DNA from: Caryophanales bacterium
GTDB lineage: Bacteria; Bacillota_I; Bacilli_A; RFN20; CAG-288
Reading direction: 5' to 3'
NCBI GenBank assembly: GCA_021621525.1
Contig: JAJVUU010000006.1
Location: forward strand, 1-46,594
Length of the DNA stretch: 46,594 nt
The notes under the pieces are model-generated. The model saw only the letters and a program-made list of their open reading frames with translations. It was not told the origin of the DNA and did not search any database. The translations under genes and the position numbers were made by a program. Of the stretch, positions 25,263 to 33,971 are shown piece after piece. How positions within the stretch are numbered: position 1 is the first letter of the stretch; the number at the start of each line of letters is the position of its first letter.

Positions 25263-25771
25263 AGACATTGATAGCCTTTTATTCCAAAGACGGCGAAAAC
25301 TGGTCCGATGGAAAGAAGACCTTTTTGAAGGAAGGAAACGGCAGAGTCATCGTCTCTTATCTAAAGGAAATCATCAAGGATGCCGATACATACGAAATCC
25401 ACATGAAGAATCCCTATTCCATGGATTACGACACCTGCGTAAGACAGGCCTACCTAGACCAGAAGAACCACATCCTTCCGGAAATACAGGATGACGGACT
25501 TGACATATCAGAATATCAGCAGATCATCCTCGTATATCCCATCTACTGGGAAAGCTGCCCACAGGCCGTGCTGAGCTTTGTCTCTCACCATGACTTCAGC
25601 AACAAGGATGTCCTTCTTATCTCCAGCCATGAAGGAAGCGGACTGGGAAGCAGCGTCCATGACATTCAAAAAGAAGGGAAGAACCTTATTGTGAAAGGTT
25701 CCCTCCCCATCATCGGAAGCTTAGCTGAAAAGAGCAAGGATGCACTGATTTCTTTTATGAACGGATTTTGA
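25259..25771 (+). CDS. flavodoxin-like protein
   Basis: A 170-residue flavodoxin-fold protein (Flavodoxin_4-like). LIAFYSKDG with a Lys/Gly-rich loop takes the phosphate-binding position, IILVYPIYWESCPQAV forms the central strand and W/Y flavin-stacking region, and VLLISSHEGSGLGSS follows. Probably an FMN-binding reductase or electron carrier. ATGA overlap with the GNAT gene suggests joint translation. Its end overlaps the convergent DUF438-like gene by 17 bases. Confidence 0.85.
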   Translation: MKTLIAFYSKDGENWSDGKKTFLKEGNGRVIVSYLKEIIKDADTYEIHMKNPYSMDYDTCVRQAYLDQKNHILPEIQDDGLDISEYQQIILVYPIYWESCPQAVLSFVSHHDFSNKDVLLISSHEGSGLGSSVHDIQKEGKNLIVKGSLPIIGSLAEKSKDALISFMNGF

Positions 25772-26369
25772 TGAGGCAATAGCCGACCTCATCAAAAGAA
25801 GGAAGGAAGAAGGATAATTCCTCAAAGGAATAATTCTCTTCAAGATAGGGGAACAGAAAATGATTTTCCCTGACGATACCTTCTTCGATATCCTGAAGCA
25901 AAGAAGGGACTTCCTCACTCACGAGATGGAAGTCCTTTTTTTCATGAAGTCTATTCAAGGAAGACAGAATATCTGCTTCCTTTTCAAGAATCACCTTCTT
26001 TTCCTCCATGTCACAGGGAAGAAGTTCAAGAAGGATGTTCACCTTCTTGAAATGAAGAGAAATCTGAGATAGCCTTTCCATCTCATCCTCAAGCATGTTC
26101 TTGGAAACATCATCCTCGGTCTCCAAATCCAAAAGGATGTTCTTACTCAGGGCACGAAGGGCACCATTCTCTTCGGCAAGAAGGACCAGGACATCATCTT
26201 TCTCCATGGAGGAGTAGATATCCTTGCCCTGGTTTTTACGATATAGTTCCTTCAGGGCATCCTCTCCGAAGACAGAGACAAACTCCTTCTTGACTTCTTC
26301 TTCGTCTGCACCTTCCCTCAATTTCCGGATCATATCTTCCAGAATCTTGTCTTTGTCCATGTTTTCCAT
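25755..26369 (-). CDS. DUF438/hemerythrin-like protein, reduced
   Basis: A 204-residue protein. Residues ~8-45 resemble the DUF438 N-terminal helix pair (IRKLREGADEEEVKKEFVSVFG). Later segments echo a hemerythrin-like HHE domain (LAEENGALRALSKNI, then RENHFLFPYLEENY), but most of the metal-binding His residues of HHE proteins are missing. No PAS domain follows, unlike longer DUF438 proteins. Function unknown; it may be a structural remnant of an iron/oxygen or NO sensor. Either of two ATGs (codons 1 and 4) may be used. It converges with the flavodoxin gene and overlaps its 3' end. Confidence 0.65.
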   Translation of the reverse strand: MENMDKDKILEDMIRKLREGADEEEVKKEFVSVFGEDALKELYRKNQGKDIYSSMEKDDVLVLLAEENGALRALSKNILLDLETEDDVSKNMLEDEMERLSQISLHFKKVNILLELLPCDMEEKKVILEKEADILSSLNRLHEKKDFHLVSEEVPSLLQDIEEGIVRENHFLFPYLEENYSFEELSFFLPSFDEVGYCLIKIRS

Positions 26370-26416
26370 GCCTTCATTATAAAGAAAGTAGGCAAAATAT
26401 GAAACAATTATCGAAT

Positions 26417-26443
26417 TTTACATTTCCTTTACAATCTTTTACA
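26417..26443 (+). promoter_or_regulatory. PhoP-box-like direct repeats upstream of pstS
   Basis: Three TTTACA hexamers at 26417-26422, 26428-26433 and 26438-26443, spaced by 5 and 4 bases, i.e. one per helical turn. This is the arrangement of PhoP boxes (TTHACA with ~5-base spacers) in Bacillota. A weak -10 (TAGGTA, 26449-26454) follows, as for an activated promoter. Confidence 0.75.
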
Positions 26444-26510
26444 ACGGCTAGGTAGAAGGGAACAGGGCATTTCCTTAGACTATTGGCGTACAAAATAAAG
26501 GACAAAGAAA

Positions 26511-27509
26511 ATGAACAAAAAAATCATGACGGGAAGCCTCTCTCTCATCGCTCTTGCAATGAGCCTTGTCGGCTGCAGCTCAACAACCTCTTCTGACACC
26601 GCAACAAGCTCGGAAGAAGCAAAGACCAGCACTAAGGCTGACTTTGATACCACCAAAGCCATCAAGTTCTACACCAGGGATACCACATCCGGAACAAGAG
26701 ACGGATTCTTCACCAAGATCGGTATGGGCAGCGCCAAGAGTGACGACAGCAAGCTCGGAGCTGGATTCATCACGGTAAATAGCAACGGCGATATGATCAA
26801 TTCCATCAAGAACGATGAATATGGTATTGGATATATCTCCCTTTCAAGCCTTGAATCTTCCACACTCATCGGACTGAAATATGATGGTGTCAATCCAAGC
26901 GAGGCAAACGTCCTCAACAATACCTATCAACTGACAAGAAACTTCAACTACGTCACCAGGAATGACTATGCTGCAGATAGCAAGGTCAAGCAGATCGTCG
27001 AAGCCTTCACAGCCTATATGGGAACTACGGAAGGAAAGGCCATCATCAAGGCAAACGACGGCATCATCTCCCTTTCTGCCTCCGACAAATCCTGGAACGA
27101 CATCAAGAACACCTATCCCATCATCAACGAAGACAACAAGAACATCACGGTCTACTTCGGAGGATCCACTTCCTGCGAGAAGATCGCCAAGGCCCTGACA
27201 AGCGCATTCTCCCCGCTCTGCGGAAACTTCATCGCCAACCACAACCACACCGGTTCCGGCGATGCCTTCAAGCACACCCAGGCCACAGCCACCAAGGATG
27301 ATGCCACCGGAAAGCTGGATGTAGGCTTCCTTTCCAGAGAACTGGAAAGCAATGAACCTGCAGCCGAAGGAACATTCGGAAAGATCTGCACCGACGCCAT
27401 CGTCGCCGTGGTCAATTCCAAGAATACCTATAGGGAAACCGACGCCGAGACACTCAAAGCCATCTATCAGGGAACCAAGAAAACATGGAATCAAGTAATC
27501 GTAGCTTAA
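26511..27509 (+). CDS. pstS: phosphate-binding lipoprotein PstS
   Basis: Extracytoplasmic phosphate receptor of the Pst importer. A lipoprotein signal with LVGC ends at Cys22, then a Ser/Thr linker. Phosphate-binding segments are FYTRDTTSGTRDGFF (about 51-65) and the later GGSTSCEKIA and GSGDAFK motifs. The half with SGTR and GYISLSSL precedes the half with GSTS and GSGD, the reverse of E. coli PstS; as far as I recall streptococcal PstS shares this order. GGAC lies before the ATG. It heads the pst-pho operon behind PhoP-box repeats. Confidence 0.93.
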   Translation: MNKKIMTGSLSLIALAMSLVGCSSTTSSDTATSSEEAKTSTKADFDTTKAIKFYTRDTTSGTRDGFFTKIGMGSAKSDDSKLGAGFITVNSNGDMINSIKNDEYGIGYISLSSLESSTLIGLKYDGVNPSEANVLNNTYQLTRNFNYVTRNDYAADSKVKQIVEAFTAYMGTTEGKAIIKANDGIISLSASDKSWNDIKNTYPIINEDNKNITVYFGGSTSCEKIAKALTSAFSPLCGNFIANHNHTGSGDAFKHTQATATKDDATGKLDVGFLSRELESNEPAAEGTFGKICTDAIVAVVNSKNTYRETDAETLKAIYQGTKKTWNQVIVA

Positions 27510-28468
27510 GATTCATACATCGGGAGCAAACGATCAAGAAAGCCAGAAAAAAGACAAAGGCGGACCTTATGGTCCGCTCTTTGCTGTTCCTTTTGGCAGC
27601 CATTTCGGCCTCGGCCGTCATCTTCATCGTCGTCTTCATCGCCGTCAAGGGAATCCAGCCATTCGTCAAAGGCTATACCATCGAGGGAGTCGAATACCAC
27701 GTTTCCTTCTGGCACTTCCTCTTCGGAAGCCAGTGGGAAGGAGGAACAGCCGTCTATGGGGCAGGCTATATCATCATAAACACCATCTACATCACCCTTC
27801 TTTCCATGCTCTTGACGGCACCCATTTCGATTCTGACGGCTTTAGTCATCGTCAAGATGTCACCTCGGCCCGTAGGAGCCTTCCTCAACGGCGTCATTGA
27901 GATTCTTGCCTCCGTTCCCTCCGTCATCTATGGCATGTTCGGTCAGGCCATGGTCACAGGGTGGGTCAAGTCCCTATGCAGCCTCTTCCATTACCAGTCG
28001 GCAGGAGGACTGTCCACCTTTGCCGTCGTCATCGTCTTGACCATGATGTCCATGCCAAGCGTCACCATGCTCTCCATCACCGCCATCAAGAGCGTCAACC
28101 ACAGCCTTGAACTAGGTTCTCTGGCTTTGGGAGCATCAAGAAGCGAGACCAACTTCCGGGTCGTCCTGAAATCAGCCAAGAGCGGCATCTTTGCCGGGCT
28201 GATCCTTGGTATCTCAAGGGCTTTGGGAGAAGCAACGGCCGTCACCATGGTCTGCGGAAATGCCGGAAGCGGTCCTAATTTCAACCCCTTTGATACGACA
28301 AGGACCTTGACGACCACGATGCTTCAGGGACTTAGCGAAGCTTCCGGATTGAAATACGACATCAAGTTCAGCGTCGGCCTTCTCCTTATCTTCATCATCC
28401 TATCAAGCAATCTCCTTCTTTCCTTCATCAACAGTCGGATATCCAGGGGTAGTCAAAATGCACGCTAA
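27485..28468 (+). CDS. pstC: phosphate ABC permease PstC
   Basis: Six-helix inner-membrane permease with the EAA-type loop SLALGASRSETNFRVVLKSAKSGIFAG and the GISRALGEATAVTMVCGN segment typical of PstC. The start is uncertain: ATG 27485 lies inside the end of pstS and has no ribosome-binding site. A GGGAG site at 27522-27526 instead points six bases ahead to an in-frame ATC (27533), which would start the protein at IKKARKK. Coupled initiation from 27485 is the conservative choice. Confidence 0.93.
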   Translation: MESSNRSLRFIHREQTIKKARKKTKADLMVRSLLFLLAAISASAVIFIVVFIAVKGIQPFVKGYTIEGVEYHVSFWHFLFGSQWEGGTAVYGAGYIIINTIYITLLSMLLTAPISILTALVIVKMSPRPVGAFLNGVIEILASVPSVIYGMFGQAMVTGWVKSLCSLFHYQSAGGLSTFAVVIVLTMMSMPSVTMLSITAIKSVNHSLELGSLALGASRSETNFRVVLKSAKSGIFAGLILGISRALGEATAVTMVCGNAGSGPNFNPFDTTRTLTTTMLQGLSEASGLKYDIKFSVGLLLIFIILSSNLLLSFINSRISRGSQNAR

Positions 28469-29678
28469 GACCTTTTCACAGAAATACCGGACGTTCAAAG
28501 ACGTCACCAGAAACTCTTTGGCGTATATCTTTTCCTCCTTCGGCGTCCTGATTCTCGGCCTCATCCTCTTCTTTGTCATCTCCAAGGGATACAAGATGAT
28601 CACGCCAGGATTCCTGACGGGAGACTACAACGTAAAGACAGAGACCCTCACCTATGAAGGAAAAGTCAGCGACATGAAGTTTGACGATCCAGACATCGAT
28701 GGCATCTATTTTGCCGAAAACTGGGGTATCGGCCTTGAAGATTCCTTGGACAACAACAAGGAAAAGGTCGTCATCGTCAGCTACATCGACAAAAGCTCTC
28801 CCTTCAACAACCTGAAAAGTATCTCCGATGGCGCCCTTTTCGACATCCATGTCGGTTCCACCATCGAAAGCGGCATTCTCATCCATGGAGAGAAGCTATA
28901 TCTAGCCTTTGCCAAGGACGGGGCAGAGAAGATGGCTGAGGAATTCAAAAAAGGAGATGAGTTAAGAAGCGTCAACATCTCCACCATGGGCGGTGGTATC
29001 CGTGGTTCTTTGATTTCCACCCTCATCATGATCGGCATGACCCTTCTTTTTGCACTCCCCCTGGGAATCGGAGCAGCCATCTACCTGTCCCTCGTCTGCA
29101 AGAACCCTCGTATCTCCAGAATCCTGGAGACCCTTGTCGACCTGGCCGGAGGAATCCCTACCATCATATATGGTCTGGCCGGAGCCATCATCTTCGTCCC
29201 TATGCTCAACGCCATGAAGCTGACGACGAGCGGAAGTTTGCTTTCCGGCGCCCTTACCATGGCCATCCTTCTTCTTCCGACCATCATCAAGACGACCATC
29301 GAAGCCATCAAGACCGTCCCAAAGCATTATCAGAGTGCATCTTTGGCTCTCGGTGCCAGCGACAGCCAGACCATCTTCAAAATCATGCTTCCAAATGCCT
29401 TGCCTGGCATTTTGACAGCGGTCCTTCTTGCCATCGGAAGAATCATCGGAGAAAGTGCGGCCCTGATCTATGCCACCGGGACAGCCATCAAGGACAAGAT
29501 TCTTCTGACGGAAGGTTCTGCCACCCTTGCCCTCCACATCTGGTCTCTCTGCGCAGGAGAAAATCCGAACTATGATGCCAGTTGCGGAGTTGCCATCATC
29601 ATCCTGTTCATCGATTTGGTGCTCAACCTCATCGTGAAACTCATCTCATATCGATTCATGAAGAAATTCAAGAGGTAA
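28458..29678 (+). CDS. pstA: phosphate ABC permease PstA with extracytoplasmic insertion
   Basis: The second Pst permease. Residues ~180-400 have the normal PstA helices with the EAA loop SLALGASDSQTIFKIMLPNALPG and AIGRIIGESAALIYATG. Between helix 1 (~22-44) and helix 2 (~182-210) lies a ~120-residue hydrophilic segment (55-176) that ordinary ~290-residue PstA proteins lack; by topology it is outside the membrane. It overlaps pstC by 11 bases. Confidence 0.93.
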   Translation: MHAKTFSQKYRTFKDVTRNSLAYIFSSFGVLILGLILFFVISKGYKMITPGFLTGDYNVKTETLTYEGKVSDMKFDDPDIDGIYFAENWGIGLEDSLDNNKEKVVIVSYIDKSSPFNNLKSISDGALFDIHVGSTIESGILIHGEKLYLAFAKDGAEKMAEEFKKGDELRSVNISTMGGGIRGSLISTLIMIGMTLLFALPLGIGAAIYLSLVCKNPRISRILETLVDLAGGIPTIIYGLAGAIIFVPMLNAMKLTTSGSLLSGALTMAILLLPTIIKTTIEAIKTVPKHYQSASLALGASDSQTIFKIMLPNALPGILTAVLLAIGRIIGESAALIYATGTAIKDKILLTEGSATLALHIWSLCAGENPNYDASCGVAIIILFIDLVLNLIVKLISYRFMKKFKR

Positions 29679-29681
29679 CAT

Positions 29682-30548
29682 ATGCAATCAGAACAAAACA
29701 CAACCATGTCAAGCCTGCTCACGGAGGGTCTGAATACGGACCCGATCGAAGAGGAACTCTTCAAAAAGCAGGACGAAGCCGAAAAGGAGCTTGACAGCCA
29801 TCCCATCATCTTCGACTGCAAAAAGGTCAATCTGAGCTATGGCAATCACCATGTCCTGAAAGACATCGACCTTCAGATCAGGAAAAACACCGTCATGGCC
29901 TTCATCGGACCTAGCGGATGCGGAAAATCGACTTTTCTTCGCTGTCTTGACAGGCTGAACGACTTGATCCCCGATTGTCACATCACTGGGAAGATCGAAT
30001 ACCTTGGCAAAGACATCAATTCCTACCACCCCATGGTGCTTCGGACGATCGTAGGCATGGTCTTCCAGCAGCCTAACCCCTTCCCGATGAGCATCTATGA
30101 CAACATCGCCTATGGTCCACGCTGCCAGGGTATCAGGAAGAGAGCCATCCTGGACCAGATCGTCGAACAATCCTTAAGGAAGGCTTCCCTATGGGATGAA
30201 GTGAAGGACAGGCTGAAGGAATCGGCCATCGGCATGTCCGGCGGTCAGCAGCAGCGTCTATGTATCGCCAGGGCCATCGCCATGGAACCGGACGTCATCC
30301 TGATGGATGAGCCGACCAGCGCTCTTGACCCCATCGCCACAAAGAAAATCGAGGACCTCATCGGAGAGCTGAAGAAGGACTATACCATCATCATCGTCAC
30401 CCACAACATGCAGCAGGCAAGCCGAATCTCGGACTACACGGCCTTCTTCATGCTCGGAGACCTCATCGAATGCAACTATACGAGCGAAATTTTCTCCCAT
30501 CCGAAGATGGAAAAGACGAAAGACTACATCACAGGAAGATTTGGTTAA
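29682..30548 (+). CDS. pstB: phosphate ABC ATPase PstB
   Basis: ATPase of the Pst importer: Walker [20 protein letters not shown]-loop, signature SGGQQQR, Walker [12 protein letters not shown] and [10 protein letters not shown]. The ~40-residue acidic N-terminal extension before [10 protein letters not shown] is longer than usual. It follows pstA by three bases with AAGAGG before the ATG. Confidence 0.96.
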   Translation: MQSEQNTTMSSLLTEGLNTDPIEEELFKKQDEAEKELDSHPIIFDCKKVNLSYGNHHVLKDIDLQIRKNTVMAFIGPSGCGKSTFLRCLDRLNDLIPDCHITGKIEYLGKDINSYHPMVLRTIVGMVFQQPNPFPMSIYDNIAYGPRCQGIRKRAILDQIVEQSLRKASLWDEVKDRLKESAIGMSGGQQQRLCIARAIAMEPDVILMDEPTSALDPIATKKIEDLIGELKKDYTIIIVTHNMQQASRISDYTAFFMLGDLIECNYTSEIFSHPKMEKTKDYITGRFG

Positions 30549-30568
30549 AGGAAAGGAAGAAGGAAACT

Positions 30569-31210
30569 ATGGATATCGAAAACGAAATCAGGCAGCTCGA
30601 CAATCTGATCTTAGAGATGGCCGGAGTGGTCGAAAAGAACCTCTCCTATGCTATCGACGTCTATCTGAACTATGATGTCGGGAAGTTCTATCCGCCGGTG
30701 AATGATGAGAAAGTCAACGCCTATGAACGCTGGATCGAATCAGATGCCCTCCATCTGATGATCAAGGAGAGGCTGTATGCCGACGACCTAAGGAAGGTGA
30801 CGGGAATCATGTCGATGGTCCATGATCTGGAGCGTCTCGGAGACCATGCCAAGGATGTCCTTGAATTCTCCTTGAAGCTGAAGAACCCGAGCAAGGGCAA
30901 CGACAGGATAAAGAAGCTGACCGACTATGTCATGAAGATGGTCCATGACAGCATCCAATCCTACATCCATCGCGACATCGCCCTTGCCAGGGAAGTCATC
31001 TTAAGCGATGACCATGTGGACAATGAATACGACAGCCTCATCAAAAGCCTCATCCAAGAGGATTCCGCAAAAGAAAATTCATCTGCATACACGGTTTTCA
31101 CCGCATTGGTAGTAAAATATCTTGAAAGAATCGCCGACCACAGCACAAACATCGCCGAATGGGTCATCTACATCCTCAGCGGCTATTACAAAGACAAGCA
31201 GATCATCTAG
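30569..31210 (+). CDS. phoU: phosphate-signalling regulator PhoU
   Basis: PhoU links Pst transport to PhoR signalling and dampens the Pho response at high phosphate. The 213 residues form the two repeated three-helix bundles: the first carries MSMVHDLERLGDHAKDV and the second VVKYLERIADHSTNIAEW, both with the metal-binding E/D-R-x-x-D-H pattern. The start at 30569 follows AGAAGG; the frame upstream lies inside pstB. Confidence 0.94.
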   Translation: MDIENEIRQLDNLILEMAGVVEKNLSYAIDVYLNYDVGKFYPPVNDEKVNAYERWIESDALHLMIKERLYADDLRKVTGIMSMVHDLERLGDHAKDVLEFSLKLKNPSKGNDRIKKLTDYVMKMVHDSIQSYIHRDIALAREVILSDDHVDNEYDSLIKSLIQEDSAKENSSAYTVFTALVVKYLERIADHSTNIAEWVIYILSGYYKDKQII

Positions 31211-31218
31211 GAGGACCT

Positions 31219-31872
31219 ATGAAAGTCATTTATTCACTCGAAGATGATGTCGACATTTCCAAGATCATCCACGTATCCCTTCAGAAGACAGGCTATGAAG
31301 TCCATTCCTTTGAGACCGGAAAGGATTTCCTTTCCGCCTTTGAGGAAAAGAAGCCCGATCTCGTCCTCTTGGATCTGATGCTTCCGGACTGTTCGGGAAT
31401 GGACATTCTCAAGAAAATCCGTTCCGACAGGGAAAACGACAGCGTCAGACTCATCATCATCTCCGCGAAACGAATGACCATGGACAAAGTCGAAGGCCTC
31501 GATAGCGGAGCCGACGACTATATCGAGAAACCTTTTGACATCCTGGAGCTCATCTCCAGGGTCAATGCCAGGTTCCGTTTCGACAAGGAGGTGCTTTCCT
31601 ATCACGGTGTCGAACTCGACCCTCAAAACCATGATGTGAAGGTCGACGGAAAAAGCATTCTTCTCACCAATACGGAATTTGAGATTCTCCGCCTCCTGCT
31701 TTCCCATCCTGACAAGGTCATCACCAGGCAGGAAATCTATGAAAAGGTCTATCGTTATGACCTCGAAATCGAATCGCGAAGCATCGATATGCATATCGCC
31801 TCTTTAAGAAAGAAGCTCAAAGACAAGGAGAACTTCATCCGTACCATATATGGCATCGGATACATCATATGA
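31219..31872 (+). CDS. phoP: response regulator PhoP
   Basis: OmpR/PhoB-family regulator of 217 residues: receiver domain with acidic pocket EDD (8-10), phosphoacceptor Asp52 in LLDLMLPD and Lys in SAKR, then a winged-helix DNA-binding domain ending RTIYGIGYII. AGGAGG precedes the ATG. Together with the adjacent PhoR it should bind the TTTACA repeats upstream of pstS. Confidence 0.93.
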   Translation: MKVIYSLEDDVDISKIIHVSLQKTGYEVHSFETGKDFLSAFEEKKPDLVLLDLMLPDCSGMDILKKIRSDRENDSVRLIIISAKRMTMDKVEGLDSGADDYIEKPFDILELISRVNARFRFDKEVLSYHGVELDPQNHDVKVDGKSILLTNTEFEILRLLLSHPDKVITRQEIYEKVYRYDLEIESRSIDMHIASLRKKLKDKENFIRTIYGIGYII

Positions 31873-31873
31873 C

Positions 31874-33565
31874 ATGAGAAAAAAACTAATCATTTACCAC
31901 GCCCTTATCACCTTGTGTTCCCTTCTCCTTCTTCTGATTCCGTCCCTCTTCCTGATGGGACAGATCAACGAGAAGAACACAAAAAAGGAGCTGAAGAACT
32001 ATCTCAACCTATCCGTCGATGTCATAGGAGAAAAAATGAAGGACGGACAGGATATAGAAGACTATACGACGCTCAACCTCATCCATTCATCCAATACGGA
32101 ACTGAGAATCACCCTCATCGATGCCACGACCGGCGAAGTGAAATATGATTCCGACAGAAACGAGATCGAAGAAAACCATCTGGAAAGACCGGAGATCGTC
32201 CATCTTGGCAATTTCTATACCAGGTATTCGACGACTTTGAAGAAGGATATGCTCTACTTAGCCAGGGCATGCGGGCAGAAGCTTTATGTCCGTGTTTCCA
32301 TACCGGTCTCAGCCATCAATTCTCAGATCAATTCGGCCATCGCCATCTCTATCGGCATCTTCATTCTTGTTCTTGCCATAACCATCTTTGTCGACTATTA
32401 TGCCATCAACCAGTCTCTCAAGCCTCTGAAGAGTCAGGTCAACCGTCTCTCTAAGATCGTCAGCGAGGAAGAGCTGCCCAGGGAGATTGAAATCGAATCC
32501 CTCTCTTATCAGGTCGACAAGACCAAGAGCCTCATCGAGGATAAGATTCAATCCCTGACCAAGGAGCAGGAGAAGCTGAGCTTCATCATCGATTCGATGA
32601 AGCAAGGTCTTCTCATCTTAAACGAGAATCTTGACGTCATCCTGATCAATTCCTATCTGAGGGAACTCTTCCACTATCAGGAGCAGAAGACAGCCTCCCT
32701 CTTCAATGTCACCATCAGGCCGGAATTCGCCGAGCTCTTCCATGAGGCGATGGACAACGGCGAGAGCCAGAAGGAAGCCGAAGTCTCCCATCATACGTTC
32801 CTAGTCCTATCAAGCCGATTCGAGGCAGACTGGTTGGATGGATCCAAGAAAGGTGTCATCCTGACTTTCAGCGACATCACCCTCGAAAAGAACCTGGAAA
32901 AGGCAAAGCGGGACTTCTTTGCCAATGCCAGCCATGAGCTCAAATCGCCTCTCACGTCCATCATGGGCTACTCGGAAATGATCAAAAACGGTTTCGTCAC
33001 CGAGAAAGAAGAGATCGATGCTGACCTTGAACGCATCTTGAGCGAAGCAAGAAGGATGAACGAAATCGTCATCGAAATGCTCGAACTCTCCAGGCTTGAA
33101 GCCAGGGAAGACAAAAATGAAAAAGAGTCTCTCTCCCTGAAGGAAATCGTGGATGAGGAGATCGTCGGATTCCATTCAGAAATAGAAAAGAAAGGCATCA
33201 AGACCTGTCTTGAAGGTGAGGACTTCCTTGTCACCATGACCAGGGAAGATGCCTCGATGCTCATCAAGAACCTCCTGGAAAACGCCATTCACTACAACAA
33301 AGAAGGCGGAAGCATCTCTTTCTTCTTTGACAAGGGAAAGAAGAGCCTTGCCATCAAGGATACCGGAATCGGCATTCCCGAGGAAGATAAAAATCGTATC
33401 TTCGAGCGCTTCTACAGGGTCGACAAGGCAAGAAGCAGGAAGCTTGGCGGAACAGGCCTCGGCCTTAGCATCGTCAAGCATATCTGCCTGAACGATTCCA
33501 TCGGCATCCATGTAGACTCCGTTCTGGGATCCGGTTCGACCTTCACATTGACTTTCAGGAACTGA
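31874..33565 (+). CDS. phoR: sensor histidine kinase PhoR
   Basis: A membrane kinase of 563 residues: helix 1 (~8-28), an extracytoplasmic domain (~30-152), helix 2 (~153-175), HAMP, a PAS-like domain (~230-335), HisKA with phospho-His354 (NASHELKSPL) and an ATPase domain (NLLENAIHYN, DTGIGIPEED, GGTGLGLSI). ATG 31874 comes one base after the phoP stop; an ATG 24 bases upstream, inside phoP, is less likely. Last gene of the operon. Confidence 0.93.
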   Translation: MRKKLIIYHALITLCSLLLLLIPSLFLMGQINEKNTKKELKNYLNLSVDVIGEKMKDGQDIEDYTTLNLIHSSNTELRITLIDATTGEVKYDSDRNEIEENHLERPEIVHLGNFYTRYSTTLKKDMLYLARACGQKLYVRVSIPVSAINSQINSAIAISIGIFILVLAITIFVDYYAINQSLKPLKSQVNRLSKIVSEEELPREIEIESLSYQVDKTKSLIEDKIQSLTKEQEKLSFIIDSMKQGLLILNENLDVILINSYLRELFHYQEQKTASLFNVTIRPEFAELFHEAMDNGESQKEAEVSHHTFLVLSSRFEADWLDGSKKGVILTFSDITLEKNLEKAKRDFFANASHELKSPLTSIMGYSEMIKNGFVTEKEEIDADLERILSEARRMNEIVIEMLELSRLEAREDKNEKESLSLKEIVDEEIVGFHSEIEKKGIKTCLEGEDFLVTMTREDASMLIKNLLENAIHYNKEGGSISFFFDKGKKSLAIKDTGIGIPEEDKNRIFERFYRVDKARSRKLGGTGLGLSIVKHICLNDSIGIHVDSVLGSGSTFTLTFRN

Positions 33566-33590
33566 CAGGGGCATCCCCTGTCTTTTCTTG
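33564..33590 (+). terminator. pst-pho operon terminator
   Basis: A perfect 8-bp stem GACAGGGG/CCCCTGTC with a 3-base loop and TTTTCTTG. The stem begins inside the phoR stop codon. Confidence 0.9.
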
Positions 33591-33896
33591 TAGCCATGTT
33601 TTCAAGGGAATCATTTTTTAAATCTGAGGTCGTTGAGTAATCTTTGCGAATATCCGTCCAGTTCACACCAAAGTTGCATTCAATAATCATAGATGTGACT
33701 TCATGTCTGAATATCAATCATCGGATTCTCATACATCTATATCCTAGCCTAGAAGGTAGCGACATGATACTAAGACAGAATGAAAACAGAGCCAAAGCCT
33801 GCATCTGTTTCTTCTCCCAGTGAAAAAGGGGAGGAAAACTCTTTCATGGCCGAAAACAAAAGATGATGCAAAAAGGTTTTATCTTGACCAAGTAAA
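33591..33896. other. non-coding gap between phoR and purA
   Basis: About 300 bases with stops in all frames at short intervals and no convincing ribosome-binding site, tRNA or hairpin. A few very short ATG frames exist (near 33763 and 33846) but have no coding bias. I see nothing assignable; it may be decayed coding sequence. Confidence 0.5.
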
Positions 33897-33897
33897 G

Positions 33898-33937
33898 TGA
33901 TAGAATCGATAAGTAATAAGCACTCACTACTTGTTAC
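33898..33937 (+). promoter_or_regulatory. purA promoter -10 and leader dyad
   Basis: TGATAGAAT at 33898-33906 is an extended -10; TTTATC 17 bases upstream is a poor -35. The predicted leader begins with the dyad GTAATAAG (33913-33920) and CTTGTTAC (33930-33937), an 8-bp stem with one G-U. No PurR box or purine riboswitch is recognised. Confidence 0.5.
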
Positions 33938-33971
33938 AAAAAAGACATATAACATTAAGGAGGCTTTTTTC

